Of a stretch of DNA of 64,000 nucleotides, positions 21,450-31,789 are shown in pieces. The stretch is from assembly GCA_026315105.1 (NCBI GenBank), contig CM048744.1, positions 661,419,676 to 661,483,675 of the forward strand, given 5' to 3'. A model generated the notes under the pieces. The model worked only from the letters and a program-made list of their open reading frames with translations, was not told the origin of the DNA and did no database searches. A program made the position numbers and the translations under genes. This DNA is from Locusta migratoria (taxonomy: Eukaryota > Arthropoda > Insecta > Orthoptera > Acrididae). Each line of letters opens with the position of its first letter. Position 1 is the first letter of the stretch.

Positions 21450-22637
21450 AATCACTTGCATTCTTCTTGGCATGGATTTCACAGAGATTCTGGTGTTTGC
21501 ACTGTAATTTTTCGCCATACCTCTTGTAGAACGTTCTGTAGGTCATTTCTACTGGAGATCTGACGACACCAGATGTTTTTGTCGATTAAATGCCACAAGT
21601 TCTCTATGGGATTAATGTCGAGGGATTGCGTGGTGTCTGCATCCAGTGGGTCGTGTTATACAACAGCCACAGCTTTGTGTCTAGAGCAGTTTGGTTTGGA
21701 TCATTATCTTGTGTAAAAATATAATCCCCATTAAGACCCATATGGTTCACACTACTGGATAGATGTGTTTTTAGGATATTTATGTAGATCTTGTGGTCCA
21801 TAATGCCACCAATAAAACAAAAGTCCCCCACACCATTTGCACTCATGCATCCCCACACAAGTACTGAACCTCCTCCATGTTTAACAGAGGCTGTTATATT
21901 TCTCTCTTCAAGTTCACAATTCTTTTTTTTTCAAAATGTTCAAATGTTTGTATAGTCTATGGGACTTAACTACGGGGTTATCAGTCCCTAAACTTACAAA
22001 CTACTTATGAACTAACTAAGTACGGCACAAATATCCATGCCCGAGGGGGGATTCGAACCCCTGACCGTGGTGGCCGTGCAGACCGTGACTGAAGCGCCTC
22101 AGTCCCCTCGACCACCGTGGCCGGCTCTTTTTTTTTTTTTCTCCACACTGTTACTCGCCTATTACACTTAAACAGCTCAGATCGACTCTCGTACGTAAAT
22201 ACAACCTTCTTCCAGAATTTAAACCAATCTGATTTATGTTCTTTTGCAAATGCAAGTCGCTTTCTTCTGTTGATTTTACTGATGTATGGTTTTCTACGGG
22301 CTGTTCGGCCTCCATACCCAGCTTCATGAAGAGTATTTCTTACAGTCTGTGCTGAAGCAGACCCTGTACGCACATGAAAAGCAGCAGCAGCAAGTTGTGG
22401 AGCGCTCAGTTTCGGATTTTTTTATGACTTCTAGAAGAAGCTGTCGTTTCTCCATCTTGGACAGAACTGCAGGACGACCGCTTCGTGATTTGTTTTCGTA
22501 CTTTTCGCTCTGATTAAACCTGTACTGGTAGGTCTACCGACTGTTTCTTCGATTTCTTGAAAACATTTTCCTTGTCGAAACAACCTGACGCAGATTTCTC
22601 TCTCTTCCTTTGTAGTTTCGCAACGTTTTCTACCCAT
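21450..22637 (-). pseudogene. Tc1-like transposase, first Asp lost, frameshifted, split by SINE
   Basis: Minus strand from MGRKRCETTKEEREICVRLF at 22637. A helix-turn-helix region ends GRPTSTG, followed by a frameshift. SAQTVRNTLHEAGYGGRTAR and KKVVFTYESRSELF come next. Here the expected FSDES/FTDES Asp is Tyr. A type A SINE interrupts at 21932-22125. The second part has VWGCMSANGVGDF and FTQDNDPNQTA with the second Asp. Beyond that, a different frame reads NPIENLW with the Glu of DD34E. Lost Asp, SINE and frameshifts make it dead. Confidence 0.88.
21932..22125 (-). mobile_element. Type A SINE inside the Tc1-like transposase
   Basis: Complete head (ends GCCGGC at 22125 in reverse) and tail. 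Both flanks are T-rich (TTCTTTTTTTTTC on one side, CTCTTTTTTTTT on the other), so a TSD is likely but its edges cannot be fixed. Confidence 0.88.
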
Positions 22638-23069
22638 ATTACGTAAATATCACTCAACGGCTTTCAGACCGGAGAGACAGCTATTCACTGTGCCGCATGG
22701 AACACAACTGCATAAAAAACGCGAGAGAAGCGTGTATCAGAGCGGCCCAATACCACAGATATTTCTTACTAGACGAATACTTGTTTGACGTCCATTGAGG
22801 CGTGTATGTGGTAACAAATTCAGCTACATATGAACCATAAATAGCGTTTTATTTCCAAGTCGAGAAATCAACCAATTTAAGGAAATAATTATTATTCATT
22901 TCGCAGCTATGTTTGTATGACTGCGCGCATTATAGTCTATGCGCCACGGTCGGACGAATACTTCGTGGAGTGACTGTACATAAACAAAAACACGACACGA
23001 CGTGGAATTAGATATCCCAAAATGTTTTATATAACTGAATTTGAAATTCCGTGAAGTTACTCCTCCCAC

Positions 23070-23490
23070 TCGAGTTCGATTAGTTGGTTGGATTTTTTTA
23101 TTTAAATAATTATTGACAACCATTTATAGAATATAGAAAATAACGAATAAACAAAAATACACGCATTGTTCATAAAAATTACCATTAGCTATTAAAATGG
23201 TGTAACTATTCCAAAAGAACAGAAAAATTACTTGTGACAGTGGGATTCGAACCAGCGACTCTACGCTTGCGAAGCCAGAACGCTACCACCTGAGCTACAC
23301 GGAGCGATGCTACAACTAATTTAATTATCGGTAATTGCATGCACCTACAAAACTTCAAAGTCGATTTTCTGCAGAATTTTTGAGAGTTGCGTCGAATAGC
23401 TTTGTTTAATTGTTATTTAAGTTCTGAACTTCACGTACCATAAATATAAAAAAAATGTAAAATCTGATACCTATGTGGTCTCCTTGTCAG
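23070..23490 (-). repeat. tRNA-like repeat R1, minus copy
   Basis: Reverse-strand sister of 20576-20990, about 420 bp. The two copies face each other across the Tc1-like element and are diverged by many substitutions and small indels. Confidence 0.7.
23228..23306 (-). repeat. tRNA-like unit (tRNA-Ala(CGC)-like) in R1
   Basis: On the minus strand GTGTAGCTCAGGTGGTAGCG, GGCTTCGCAAGC and GCTGGTTCGAATCCCAC align with D arm, anticodon loop and T arm of tRNA-Ala. The anticodon stem keeps only the two pairs next to the loop, so it is probably not functional. Confidence 0.55.
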
Positions 23491-24699
23491 ATTGTCAAAA
23501 GAGAATGTAAAACAATCTTTTCCCCAGCCGATCTGGTAGTAGTGGACATACATGTAAAGAATGTTTTGTGTATATTCTCTTCCCCCTGCTTGGAAGCACT
23601 AAACAAACCTTCTTAGTCGAATCCAATCCAGTACCTAATCAGTTGGCAATTCCTGTTGTATGAGACACCAGTGATCCAATAGTGGTCACAGTAATCAGAG
23701 GTGAAGGTCAGTGGCGACCGCCCTCAGCGCTTTGTGTGAGCATAAGGAGGCCGCTAGACGCAGGTGCTGGGTGTGTCTCAGTGGAGCGTGTTATCGAGTG
23801 CGGGCGTGGCGCGTGGCGAGCGCACGGCGCGATTAGGCACGACACACACCTGCCAGCCACTGCTGCATTGTTTACATCTGACGCTGCGCCCTGCACCGCA
23901 ATGCCGACACCCTGCTATCCACAGCCTGATGACGCTGCCGGTACCAGCCTAGATACGAGCAGTCTCTACACAGGCTGTTTTAGGGGCAATAGTTAATATT
24001 TTAACAGGTGGCAATATACATGACTACCAATAGAAAGACCACGTAACATGTGGACAATTTTTTTGAGCACAGAGAAACAGCTGAGTTCAGTGCATTTTCG
24101 TTTCGTGTGTTGGTAATAATTAGTATTGAGAGTCAACAGTAGAGTGTTACAAAGTCGTGCTTTAGATTACACTAGCTTAAACACGCGGCTCCGCTCGCGT
24201 GTTGGTTCATTGTGATCGATAATGCGCGAAACGTCAAATCGATTTTTGTAAAACAGATGTATTAAAAGAAATTTCTTTTTAACTGCTTTATTTATTTATT
24301 CTTATATTTCCTTATTCTTATATTTCCTTATTCGTATGCTTATCCTTACCGAGAAAGAGCTGAAGACATTGTAGCACGCATAGACCAAAGATATGATCTG
24401 TGGCATCACGTTTCGCTGTATGTAGCCTCCTTGCTATAGAGTCGCAAACGTCATCGCTGGCGTTCAGTCAGAATTTTTTTTTTTATTAATTTGACGGCCT
24501 TCAACCACCATATCTTCCACCCCCTCATAGCTATCGCCATGGAACTGCTATGGTGTACAACGGGAGCTTCGGACAACAATTACACACAGACCATTCGTTT
24601 GCGTTCTGTAGTTATCGCTGCAGAGCGAAATATTAATATACACACACGTAGAATTTTATAGTATCTATCAGAATTGTATTAATATCTATCAGATCGCTA
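23491..24699. other. No gene recognised; GC-rich patch and short tandem repeat
   Basis: 23680-23960 is GC-rich with three overlapping ORFs in different frames, as expected from composition. 24300-24333 repeats ATTCTTATATTTCCTT about twice. No motif-bearing ORF. Confidence 0.35.
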
Positions 24700-24734
24700 T
24701 AAAACCTTCCTCAGGTATAAATTAGTAACTGTAC

Positions 24735-24773
24735 AGGACTTGATAAGCGTACACCGAACAGACATTCACATTA

Positions 24774-24809
<36 letters not shown>

Positions 24810-24906
24810 AAACCATGCCTAAAGCCTTCCCCGGGTAGCTCTTTATGTCTTGTGTTTCAGACGTGATAAACGTACGCCGAACAGACATTCAAATTTATAG
24901 ATAGAG
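24735..24906. repeat. Short direct repeats and (GA)n
   Basis: CCGAACAGACATTCA occurs at about 24757 and 24876, each in a longer similar context (TTGATAAGCGTACAC and GTGATAAACGTACGC). (GA)n fills 24778-24806 between them. This resembles a LINE 3' tail followed by a second partial copy; unproven. Confidence 0.45.
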
Positions 24907-25019
24907 ATTGAAGTGTTCACTGTGACATATGGGCAAACTGTGCTGAACAGCAAGCGTGTAAAGCACGCCACGCATGTTTACACATATTATACTGAAGTAG
25001 ATGCTTTTAATTAAAATGT

Positions 25020-25066
25020 ATGCCGCGGGCTTACTAGGCAGACGCCATAACCATTAGGCCACCGAG
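25020..25066 (-). mobile_element. Type T SINE head fragment
   Basis: On the minus strand GTCTCGGTGGCCTAATGGTT and GCGTCTGCCTAGTAAGCCC match the tRNA-Thr-like head. It is cut just after the anticodon arm. A type A SINE is inserted next to it. Confidence 0.5.
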
Positions 25067-25089
25067 ACTTAAAGGATAGCCGGCCGCGG

Positions 25090-25100
25090 TGGCCGAGGGG
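25090..25100 (+). promoter_or_regulatory. Pol III A box of the type A SINE
   Basis: TGGCCGAGGGG fits the eukaryotic tRNA A-box pattern TRGYNNARNNG and sits 12 bp from the SINE start, as in tRNA genes. Its activity here is unknown. Confidence 0.75.
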
Positions 25101-25144
25101 ACTGAGGCGCTCCAGTCACGGTCTGCACGACCACTACGGTTGGG

Positions 25145-25155
25145 GGTTCGAATCC
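25145..25155 (+). promoter_or_regulatory. Pol III B box of the type A SINE
   Basis: GGTTCGAATCC is a perfect B box, 44 bp downstream of the A box. Together they make an internal pol III promoter. Confidence 0.8.
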
Positions 25156-25914
25156 CCCCTCGGGCATGGATATTTGTGACGTCCTTAGTCTTACTAGTTC
25201 ACAAGTAGTTTGTAAGCTTAGGGACTGATGACCCCGTAGTTAAGTCCCATAAGTTAAAAAAAAAAAAAAAAAAAACACTTAAAGGATACAGCTACCGTAC
25301 TTCATAAATTTCAACTGTATCTCATGTTTACAAATTTTGAATATGTCGACATGGTTTTGTTATGGAAACGCTACTGTTGCTTGTGGAGAATGTGGCCTAC
25401 TATTTCCTAACCGCAGACTACCAGATTCAAGAGTGTTTACTGGTGTGGTCAATCCACTGCGTGACACTTATACAGTGCCCAGCCGTCATATTGCATCTGA
25501 ACTTGTAAATGAACAGACTGATGTAATAGAAGACATTATTCAGTCGGTAAAACGCAGTCCTTCAACAAGCACACGCAGAATTTCTGCACGTATCGGTGTT
25601 GCATATACAAGAGTACGGCGAACAATATGTCTGCACGGGTCCCATCCGTGTCGACACTTTCCAGCAGGACATGATAGAAGATTGGAAATTTGTCATTGGA
25701 TACTTGAAAATTGCCAAGTAATCCCACTTATATCCTTCACTGACTGAGTCACTTGCTCTCGTCACAATATCAATAATTCTTGTAATTCACACAGTAGTTT
25801 AAAGAAAACCCTCAAGCCATTGTAGTGACATATTTTCAAGAATGGTTTGATAGACAATGAGTCTTATAGCACCCCATTTTTTTGCAATTTATTGAAAATA
25901 AGAATCGAACACTA

Positions 25915-26377
25915 TTGGAAGGAAGGAAGCGAAGAGTTTAACGTCCCGTCGACATCGAACTGTTCAAATGTTTGTTAAGCTTATAGGATCTTACTGCGGG
26001 TCATCAGTCCCTAAACTTAACAGACTACTTATAAACTACCTTATACTAAAGACAACACGAACATCCGTGTCCGAGGGAGTATTCGAACCCCCACGGGGAA
26101 CGGCCTCGCGCATCGCAGCATAGCGGCTCAATGCGCTCGGCCACTTCGCCGCGGCCCGTCGACTTCATGGTCATTGGAGCCGGAGCTCACGCTCACAGAG
26201 TTTTGGGTGAGGATGGGGCAGGAAATCGATCTTGCCCTTTGAAATAACAACCCCGGCATTTGCCTGGGGGGATTTAAGGAAATCAATGAATACCCAAATC
26301 TGGAAGACGTTGGTGGATTTGAACCAACGTCCCCCCGAATGCTAGTCCAGTGTGTTACCACTGCACCACCTCGCTTG
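25915..26377 (-). mobile_element. Type E SINE, split by a type C SINE
   Basis: Minus-strand type E. Its body end is at 25920-25956 (GAAGCGAAGAGTTTAACGTC) and the rest at 26155-26377, with GGTTCAAATCC-type B box and the head AGCGAGGTGGTGCAGTGGTA. It is inserted in the DUF4817-type transposase. A short CTATTG duplication may be its TSD. Confidence 0.8.
25957..26154 (-). mobile_element. Type C SINE nested in the type E SINE
   Basis: Complete head and tail on the minus strand. The TSD CCCGTCGACATC (25945-25956) against CCCGTCGACTTC (26155-26166) matches 11 of 12. It is the youngest of three nested layers. Confidence 0.88.
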
Positions 26378-26644
26378 GTGAGTTCTATTGCGAGAGATTC
26401 CTTTGCTACAAGAGTGCGTATATTCTTCCAGCACGACGTAAATCCTCCACTTTCTACTCGTGAGATGGCCCATCAATCAACTAAATATCGCTCGGAAAAT
26501 GAATCGGTAGATATGGGGAACCTTTGTCACCAAGATGCCCGGATATTACCCCCTTTCGATTTTTACTTGTGGAGAGCAGATTTGAACGTTAGGATAATGA
26601 ATAGTGCAGCGCTCATAATATAACGCTAAAAACGATATCAGAAT

Positions 26645-26715
26645 AACTATGCGCAACTCGCCGAAGTGGCGCCCAATTGAAAGACTCGCACCAGGCCAAT
26701 GAGCCACACGAAATT
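26645..26715 (+). mobile_element. Second copy of the CpG-bearing dispersed repeat
   Basis: AACTCGCCGAAGTGGCG, AAAGACTCGCACCAGGCC and GAGCCACACGAAATTATTAT follow the same order as the reverse of 6093-6200. It is shorter and more diverged. Confidence 0.35.
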
Positions 26716-27088
26716 ATTATTATTGCTTTACGTTTGTTTGGGTTGAATACTAACAGCTGTAATCAATAAAAATTGGACACGTGTTATATGGAATTTTTGA
26801 TTGCAAGAAAAGGTCTGCTGTGAATCTGGTCAGAATGTCCCTTTGAACCTGCAATTCGGGCGGACGATACCGGTACGTAGGAGCCTGGATGGCACGTAGG
26901 CGAGTGCTGTGCGGGAGGCAAGGCGCCTCCTGACCCGACAGTCAGACCATTGCATTCGCTGGCATCCGTCGCGTCTTGAACAACGATACGCAGGTAGCTT
27001 TAAAGAAGTCACTGTTAATCGGCAACTATATGGGCGATATACAAAGGGAAATCAAATCCCTCATACTGAAGAACTAACACACAAAAGT
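26716..27088. other. No gene recognised
   Basis: Mixed composition. Short ORFs on both strands overlap at 26830-27010 without motifs. Confidence 0.35.
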
Positions 27089-27098
27089 CTGAAATTAA

Positions 27099-27294
27099 GA
27101 AATGTTCTAATGTTTATAAAGCTATTGGACCAAGTTGCTATGGTTAACAGTCTCTCGACTTACAAACTACTTAAACTAACTTACATACAGAGGACACACA
27201 CACCCATGCTGGAGGGAGGACTCGAACCTTCGGCGGAAGCGACCATCCAATCTGCAGCACGATGCCTTAGACCGTGCTGCTACTCCCGCGCGGC
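27099..27294 (-). mobile_element. Type D SINE with perfect 10-bp TSD
   Basis: On the minus strand the head GCCGCGCGGGAGTAGCAGC with CTAAGGC is followed by a B box GGTTCGAGTCC and the common tail. CTGAAATTAA flanks at 27089-27098 and 27295-27304. Confidence 0.88.
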
Positions 27295-27304
27295 CTGAAA
27301 TTAA

Positions 27305-27676
27305 CAACCAGTAGGAACAGGGTGGAGAAGTTCGCGTAACATACGAACAAGAAGACGGCAGCTAACTAGTGCCACTACGTCGTCTCTCAGGAGAAAAACA
27401 AATTTGTAAATTTTAATTGTAACCAGCTAAAGCCGGCCTCGCTACGCTATACTCGGCCTGAAGTGAAAATGGGAAAGTGATGAATCTTTTAAACATATAA
27501 ACATCGAGAAAATACATCAAATCAGTATCTTGCTGTGGCTATCTGGAAGGGAAGGGAAGGAAAGAAAAGTTGAAAAAGGCTTTCTCAAAGAAAATGTTTA
27601 TTGTAAATCCAGTGAACTGATTAAATTTTTTGTTTGTTCGTTTTCTACACAAACTTATACGTCAGATGGCCCACCG
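27305..27676. other. No gene recognised
   Basis: Short AT-leaning stretch with a purine-rich GGGAAGGGAAGGAAAG near 27547. No ORF with a motif. Confidence 0.35.
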
Positions 27677-27850
27677 ACTACATCTACATAGTCAGTCAGC
27701 AATTTACTTTTTCGTATCTAGCAAAGAGCTCAACAAACAGCTATCAAACTATCTATCGTTGCATTCTCTAATAGTGCACGGGAGAAAGGTTCACCTATAT
27801 CTATGCCTGAAGCGTTGCTCTCGAAAGATGGATGGTTTTCTCCGTTATAG
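27677..27850 (-). mobile_element. LINE 3' end fragment, diverged
   Basis: GACTACATCTACATAG marks a LINE 3' end in reverse. CATTCTCTAATAGTGCACGGG aligns with CATTCTCTAATAGTTCGCAG at about 58020, the C-terminal FSRA.LEN coding end of the RT-type LINE. It is strongly diverged. Confidence 0.45.
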
Positions 27851-28899
27851 CCATGTATTTCGCATCCCTTTTCAGTATCTCCTCCTCCGTCTCTACCCTC
27901 TACTTCGTCCTCCCTCCTCTCCAACTCCTCCTTATACATCTTTTCGTCCATTTTCTGTTTAAGTCGTCGTAACTACTCAAAATGAAGCAATTAAAAATTA
28001 AGACTTACCCTTCAAATTCGGTGGCATCGGAATAAATGACCACAAAGTAAATTTAAAAATGACTCCGATAAAACACGCGTTATTTAAAGACTTCAACACT
28101 TAGGTGTTTTGATTTCCACTGAGCATGTGTTACTGAAAATGAACCATTTACACAAGTGAGTCCCTAGAATGTATTTTCACGAAAAATTGTTAGTTTCATC
28201 TGACATTTTTTCCGTAGCATCTGATCGGTATGCATGGCAGAAGTTGCCACTGCAATTTTCGATGCTCACTTTTTAGGATAGATGAAAATTTTAATGCGTG
28301 AACGAATTTATAGATATGAAAACATGCTATTACTGCTCTTAACGAATACATACATACACGATTTTGGTTTTGTGCACTGCTATGTCAAAATTTTTTCGAA
28401 TTAAATGAAATTCGTTGGCTTCCTTACATAATTAAAACAAAATCGGTACTTCAGTTTTCGTGTACAAATATTAATATAATGATTTCATGAGGGTGATGAG
28501 TATTTTAATACACTTCAGCGGTTAGCTTTCTCGTCCACTCACTCAAACTGAAAAAGAAAAAAATCGCACTGACGTGTTTTACGACCCACTTTAGATTTGT
28601 AGTTTTATAAGTTTTTGCAAACATTTTGGACCAAAATAATAAAAAATTAATTAATAAGAGTGTCTGAAACCCTTTTAGGAAAAAAAAATGGGTAGTGGCG
28701 GGTTCCGAACCATTGCCCCCTATGCTATGGGTAACAGTTAGGAGATGTGTTCTTTAATCTGGTACTATTGATGGCCGTTGTTAACTGATGCTAATATGGC
28801 ATTTGTTCACACTAGATTGTCATTTATCGTACGAAAAACTATGTGTTTTTGTTAATTCTTCAGTGCGCCATTGCATGAAAGACAACGTGTAAGTTACAA
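27851..28899. other. No gene recognised; possible tRNA-like relic near 28.7 kb
   Basis: AT-rich. At 28690-28740 the minus strand has CAATGGTTCGGAACCCGCC, which looks like a T arm with a B box, but no convincing D arm. No coding signal. Confidence 0.3.
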
Positions 28900-28984
28900 T
28901 AAGAAAATCATCAAATACGCAACGCAAGTTGGCGTATGCCACAGAGAGTTCTGGGCGAGGAAAGTCACGTGACATCTGCGAACG

Positions 28985-29800
28985 GCCGGTTTTCGTTAAT
29001 TCAATGGAGGGCGTCAAAACTCCGTTATATTTGCATATATCTCTCAAACGATACACGATAGGAAAAAAAATAAGGGAACAAAGTTGTAGAGAATTTTCTC
29101 CTCTACAAATTCGTTTATTCAATTTTCGCGTCAGATGAAAGGTTTATTTGCAATCAAAATTACATTCCAATTGGCTTTTTCGGTATTACTAACGTATTTC
29201 TTGTCCTAAATATTTCAAAAAGCGAAGTTCTGGTCTCTGGTAGCCAACAATTATGTCTGTAAAATTTGGTGCCGATCGATTTAACGGTTCGACCTAAAAA
29301 GTGGGAACACGTTACAGCAAGACAGACATCGTCAAATCGCCGTTATTTTTGCAAATATCTCTGCAATGATGGAATATATGAAAAAAAAAAAAAACGTAAT
29401 AGAGCGAAGTTGTAGAGAATTTTCCCCTCTACCAATTAGGCTACTCAATTTTCGTGTCAGATGAACGGTTCGTTTGCAATTACAATTATATTACAAATGG
29501 CTTTTTTTGTATTACTACCGTATTTTTTGTCCGAAAAAATTGAAAAAGGGATGTTCTGGTCTCTGGCGGCCTACAATTATGTCTGTAAAATTTTGGTGCT
29601 GATCGGTCGAACGGTTCGTCTTAAAAACAGGGAACACGTTACGGACGGACACAGACAGACATCCCAAAATCGCCGTTATTTTTGTAAATATCTCTGAAAC
29701 GATACGAGATGTGAAGAAAACATAGGAGAGCAACATTGTAGATAATTTTCTCCTCTACTAATTCGGCTATTCAATTTTCGTGTCAGATGAATGGTCAAGC
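28985..29800 (+). repeat. Tandem repeat, ~320-330 bp period, about 2.4 copies
   Basis: CGTTATATTTGCATATATCTC at ~29022 recurs as CGTTATTTTTGCAAATATCTC at ~29340 and CGTTATTTTTGTAAATATCTC at ~29674. Each is followed by a GTAGAGAATTTTC-like block, ATTCAATTTTCGTGTCAGATG, CTGGTCTCTGG and AACAC..TTAC. Spacing is about 318 then 334 bp. Units have diverged at several percent or more. No protein is encoded consistently in all units. Confidence 0.82.
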
Positions 29801-31150
29801 CGTTATTTTCATTTAAATTTCGAGGTGTCAAAAGACGATCGCAAAGGCCCACTTTTAGTGTTACTACCGTAACCTAAAGTGAGCCAAAAAATCAATTATA
29901 TGTGGTCAGTTTCGTGCAGACTTGAGGCAGGATTGGTTTTCGCCTCGGTAAGCAAGTGAACATTGTGACGAATGATATGCAATGGCTGTTGAAACGGTTC
30001 ACAAGTGGAATGCATTTGGAGCGCGGCGCATCTGCACGGCGGGCCAGAGGTGCAGTATGAATCACGCGCAGCCCGCTATCCCAGCTATTTTGATTACCCT
30101 TTGTAGGATTCCAGGACAATGCAGTCGCGCCCGGTGTTTTTATAGAGTGCGATCCGTGAATTTACTAGGCGCGCCCGTTAGTGCCAAGGCATACGTCAGC
30201 GGAACAGAGCCCGCCTGTTGCCCGCCCGGATTCCCTGGCGCCAGTTCAGGCACCCAGTTGTACGGCGCATTAACCTGCCGCTGCTGAATGGAATATCACG
30301 CACTGCAGCTGACTCACCTTCAGAACAGTCCACAACTTCCATCTCTGTTTTGAAAGTCTAGTTTCCTGGTACAAACTTTACACCTGTTTATCCCGTGCAA
30401 GTTCGGAATCTTCCAGAGATTGAATGTTTTTGCCAAATCGGGACACGAGCTCGTACGCTGTGCACCATACGAATCACCCGAAAGCTTCAGTCTGCTACTA
30501 TATTTCAACTACTACAATGTAATATGTGGAAATCTGTGCCGCTTCCAGAAGTAAGTTATGAGGAAATATTAACAATGGAAAAACGATTGGAATGTCAATA
30601 ATGGGGGATAGATAACAGCTCGGCGTAAAGAGGCTCGCTGAGCTGCTGACAGGCACGAAAAACAATTACATTCATACAACATAAATTTTCGACCATGGCC
30701 TTCATCAGAAAAAGAAATAGATACATTCACACAATCACCCAGACAACTATACACACACAACCACGATGACCGGCCACTCCAGCGTCAATGCGGAAATAAT
30801 CATTCAGTAAACATTATTGACAATAAGTCCAATAGCTGCTCTGTAAATATTAGTTTTGTTGCGACATGCCTGTTTCGATTTTTATTGCTATTTTGAAGTG
30901 ATCTGCAAAGGCTGTTTCGCAGGTGACTCGAAAATGGCAATAAAAGCCGAAAGAATCCTTACTAACACTGCAGCTAGTGAACCTAATAATGTCATTCCCT
31001 GCCGTGTATTATTGTGCTAACCCAAAAGAAAGAAATCAATCATTAAATGGTGTTATGGTTGACTGCATTGTTCTCTTGTTATTTCTCTAAAGTACGCAGA
31101 TTGGCGCGTATGTAGAAACGGTGTTCTTGTGAAGCACATGATGTAATGAG
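29801..31150. other. 1.35 kb without a recognised feature; GC-rich patch
   Basis: 30000-30300 is GC-rich (GGCGCGCCCGTTAG, GCCCGCCTGTTGCC) with ORFs on both strands and no motif. Around 30680-30760 ACACACAA-rich sequence occurs. No call. Confidence 0.35.
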
Positions 31151-31159
31151 TACTATCTA

Positions 31160-31440
31160 AAATGGATATTAAATTGATTCCAGTTTCCGAGAAAGATTTT
31201 GACACCGGTCCTCGCAAATGGCTTCTTAAAGAACAAAAGAAGTGAGAGTTACCGAAGGAAATGTTGTAAGCGCTCTGCTGTTCCTAAAAATGTTCAAATG
31301 TTTGTAGAACTTACGGGACTTAACTACGGGGTCATCAGTCCCAATGCTGTTCCTACGAGACAATCTGAGCAGACATCTTAAGATTGTTTGCGGATTTTCA
31401 TTTGCTTTACTGTCTAATATGTCACGAGAGAATTAAAATC
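31160..31440 (+). mobile_element. LINE reverse-transcriptase fragment, diverged
   Basis: TTTCCGAGAAAGATTTTGAC, then ACCGGTCCTCGCAAATGGC, parallels TTTCCAGAAAGATTTTGTCA, then CCGTACCTCACAAACGGC, at 45116-45154. That is the RT motif FQKDFVTVPHKRLL. CTGCTGTTCC in the later part recalls the PLLFL region. It is short and decayed; a 58-bp SINE tail is inserted at 31287-31344. Confidence 0.5.
31287..31344 (-). mobile_element. 5'-truncated SINE (tail only) with perfect 11-bp TSD
   Basis: Only AAATGTTCAAATGTTTGTAG through GGGGTCATCAGTCCC is present, 58 bp of common tail. TGCTGTTCCTA flanks both sides (31276-31286, 31345-31355). The truncation therefore happened during integration. Confidence 0.88.
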
Positions 31441-31789
31441 AGTTGCTAAATGAATTAGGCAAATGTTGTAAAACTCCCGATGCGACAAAGTTTCTGTCTA
31501 AAGAAATATTTCAAACGTCTGAGTAGCTTTTTTTAAAGCATGCAACCTAGAAAAGGTTTAGAAGTGGTCTCAAATTGTGTTTAAAGCTTGTTGGAAGTCT
31601 GTAAGAACCGTCATTATCAAACACCGAATGCATATAGGGGAATTTGCACTCGAGTTTAGGTAAAAGATTGTGTTTCAGTCTTCGCAATGTTTGTAACGTC
31701 ATATGTCCCGTATCATGCTATTATTTTGCAGGTATATGTGGCTACTGTTTTCAAACTGTGAAGCGAATACCGGGGTGGCGAAAGGGAGG
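31441..31789. other. No gene recognised
   Basis: AT-leaning unclassified sequence. The 83-codon ORF at 31644-31895 runs into a SINE fragment and has no motif. Confidence 0.35.

Larger units (their letters stand above)
21156..22976 (-). mobile_element. Tc1-like transposon with IR/DR termini
   Basis: The ends CAGGTACTCC (21156) and, in reverse, CAGTCACTCC (22976) are each bordered by TA (21154-21155, 22977-22978). AAGTATTCGTCTA or a close match occurs twice near each end: outer 21169-21181 and inner 21365-21377 on the left; outer 22952-22963 and inner 22770-22782 on the right. Two spaced direct repeats inside each inverted repeat is the IR/DR arrangement of Sleeping Beauty-type Tc1 elements. 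It carries a broken transposase and a type A SINE. It lies between inverted copies of repeat R1. Confidence 0.88.
25079..25278 (+). mobile_element. Type A SINE with A-rich tail and perfect 12-bp TSD
   Basis: The head is near consensus. The tail ends GTCCCATAAGTT then about 22 A residues instead of ACAAACATTTGAACATTT. ACTTAAAGGATA flanks at 25067-25078 and 25279-25290. This is a clean insertion, useful as a type A reference. Confidence 0.92.
25340..26620 (+). pseudogene. DUF4817/Tc3-like transposase, split by nested SINEs
   Basis: The first part (25340-25914) reads FPNRRLPDSRVFTGV, then SPSTSTRRISARIGV, the N-terminal and helix-turn-helix layout of insect transposases annotated with DUF4817. 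It reaches SFTD followed by a stop, where the family has FTDE with the first catalytic Asp. A degenerate VTCSRHNINNS follows. The frame resumes after two nested SINEs at about 26385 with IARDSFATRVRIFFQHD (second Asp). It then reads ILPPFDFYLW, the family's DLTPLDFYLWG motif with the third acidic residue shifted or lost. Stops, divergence and the insertion make it dead. Confidence 0.78.
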
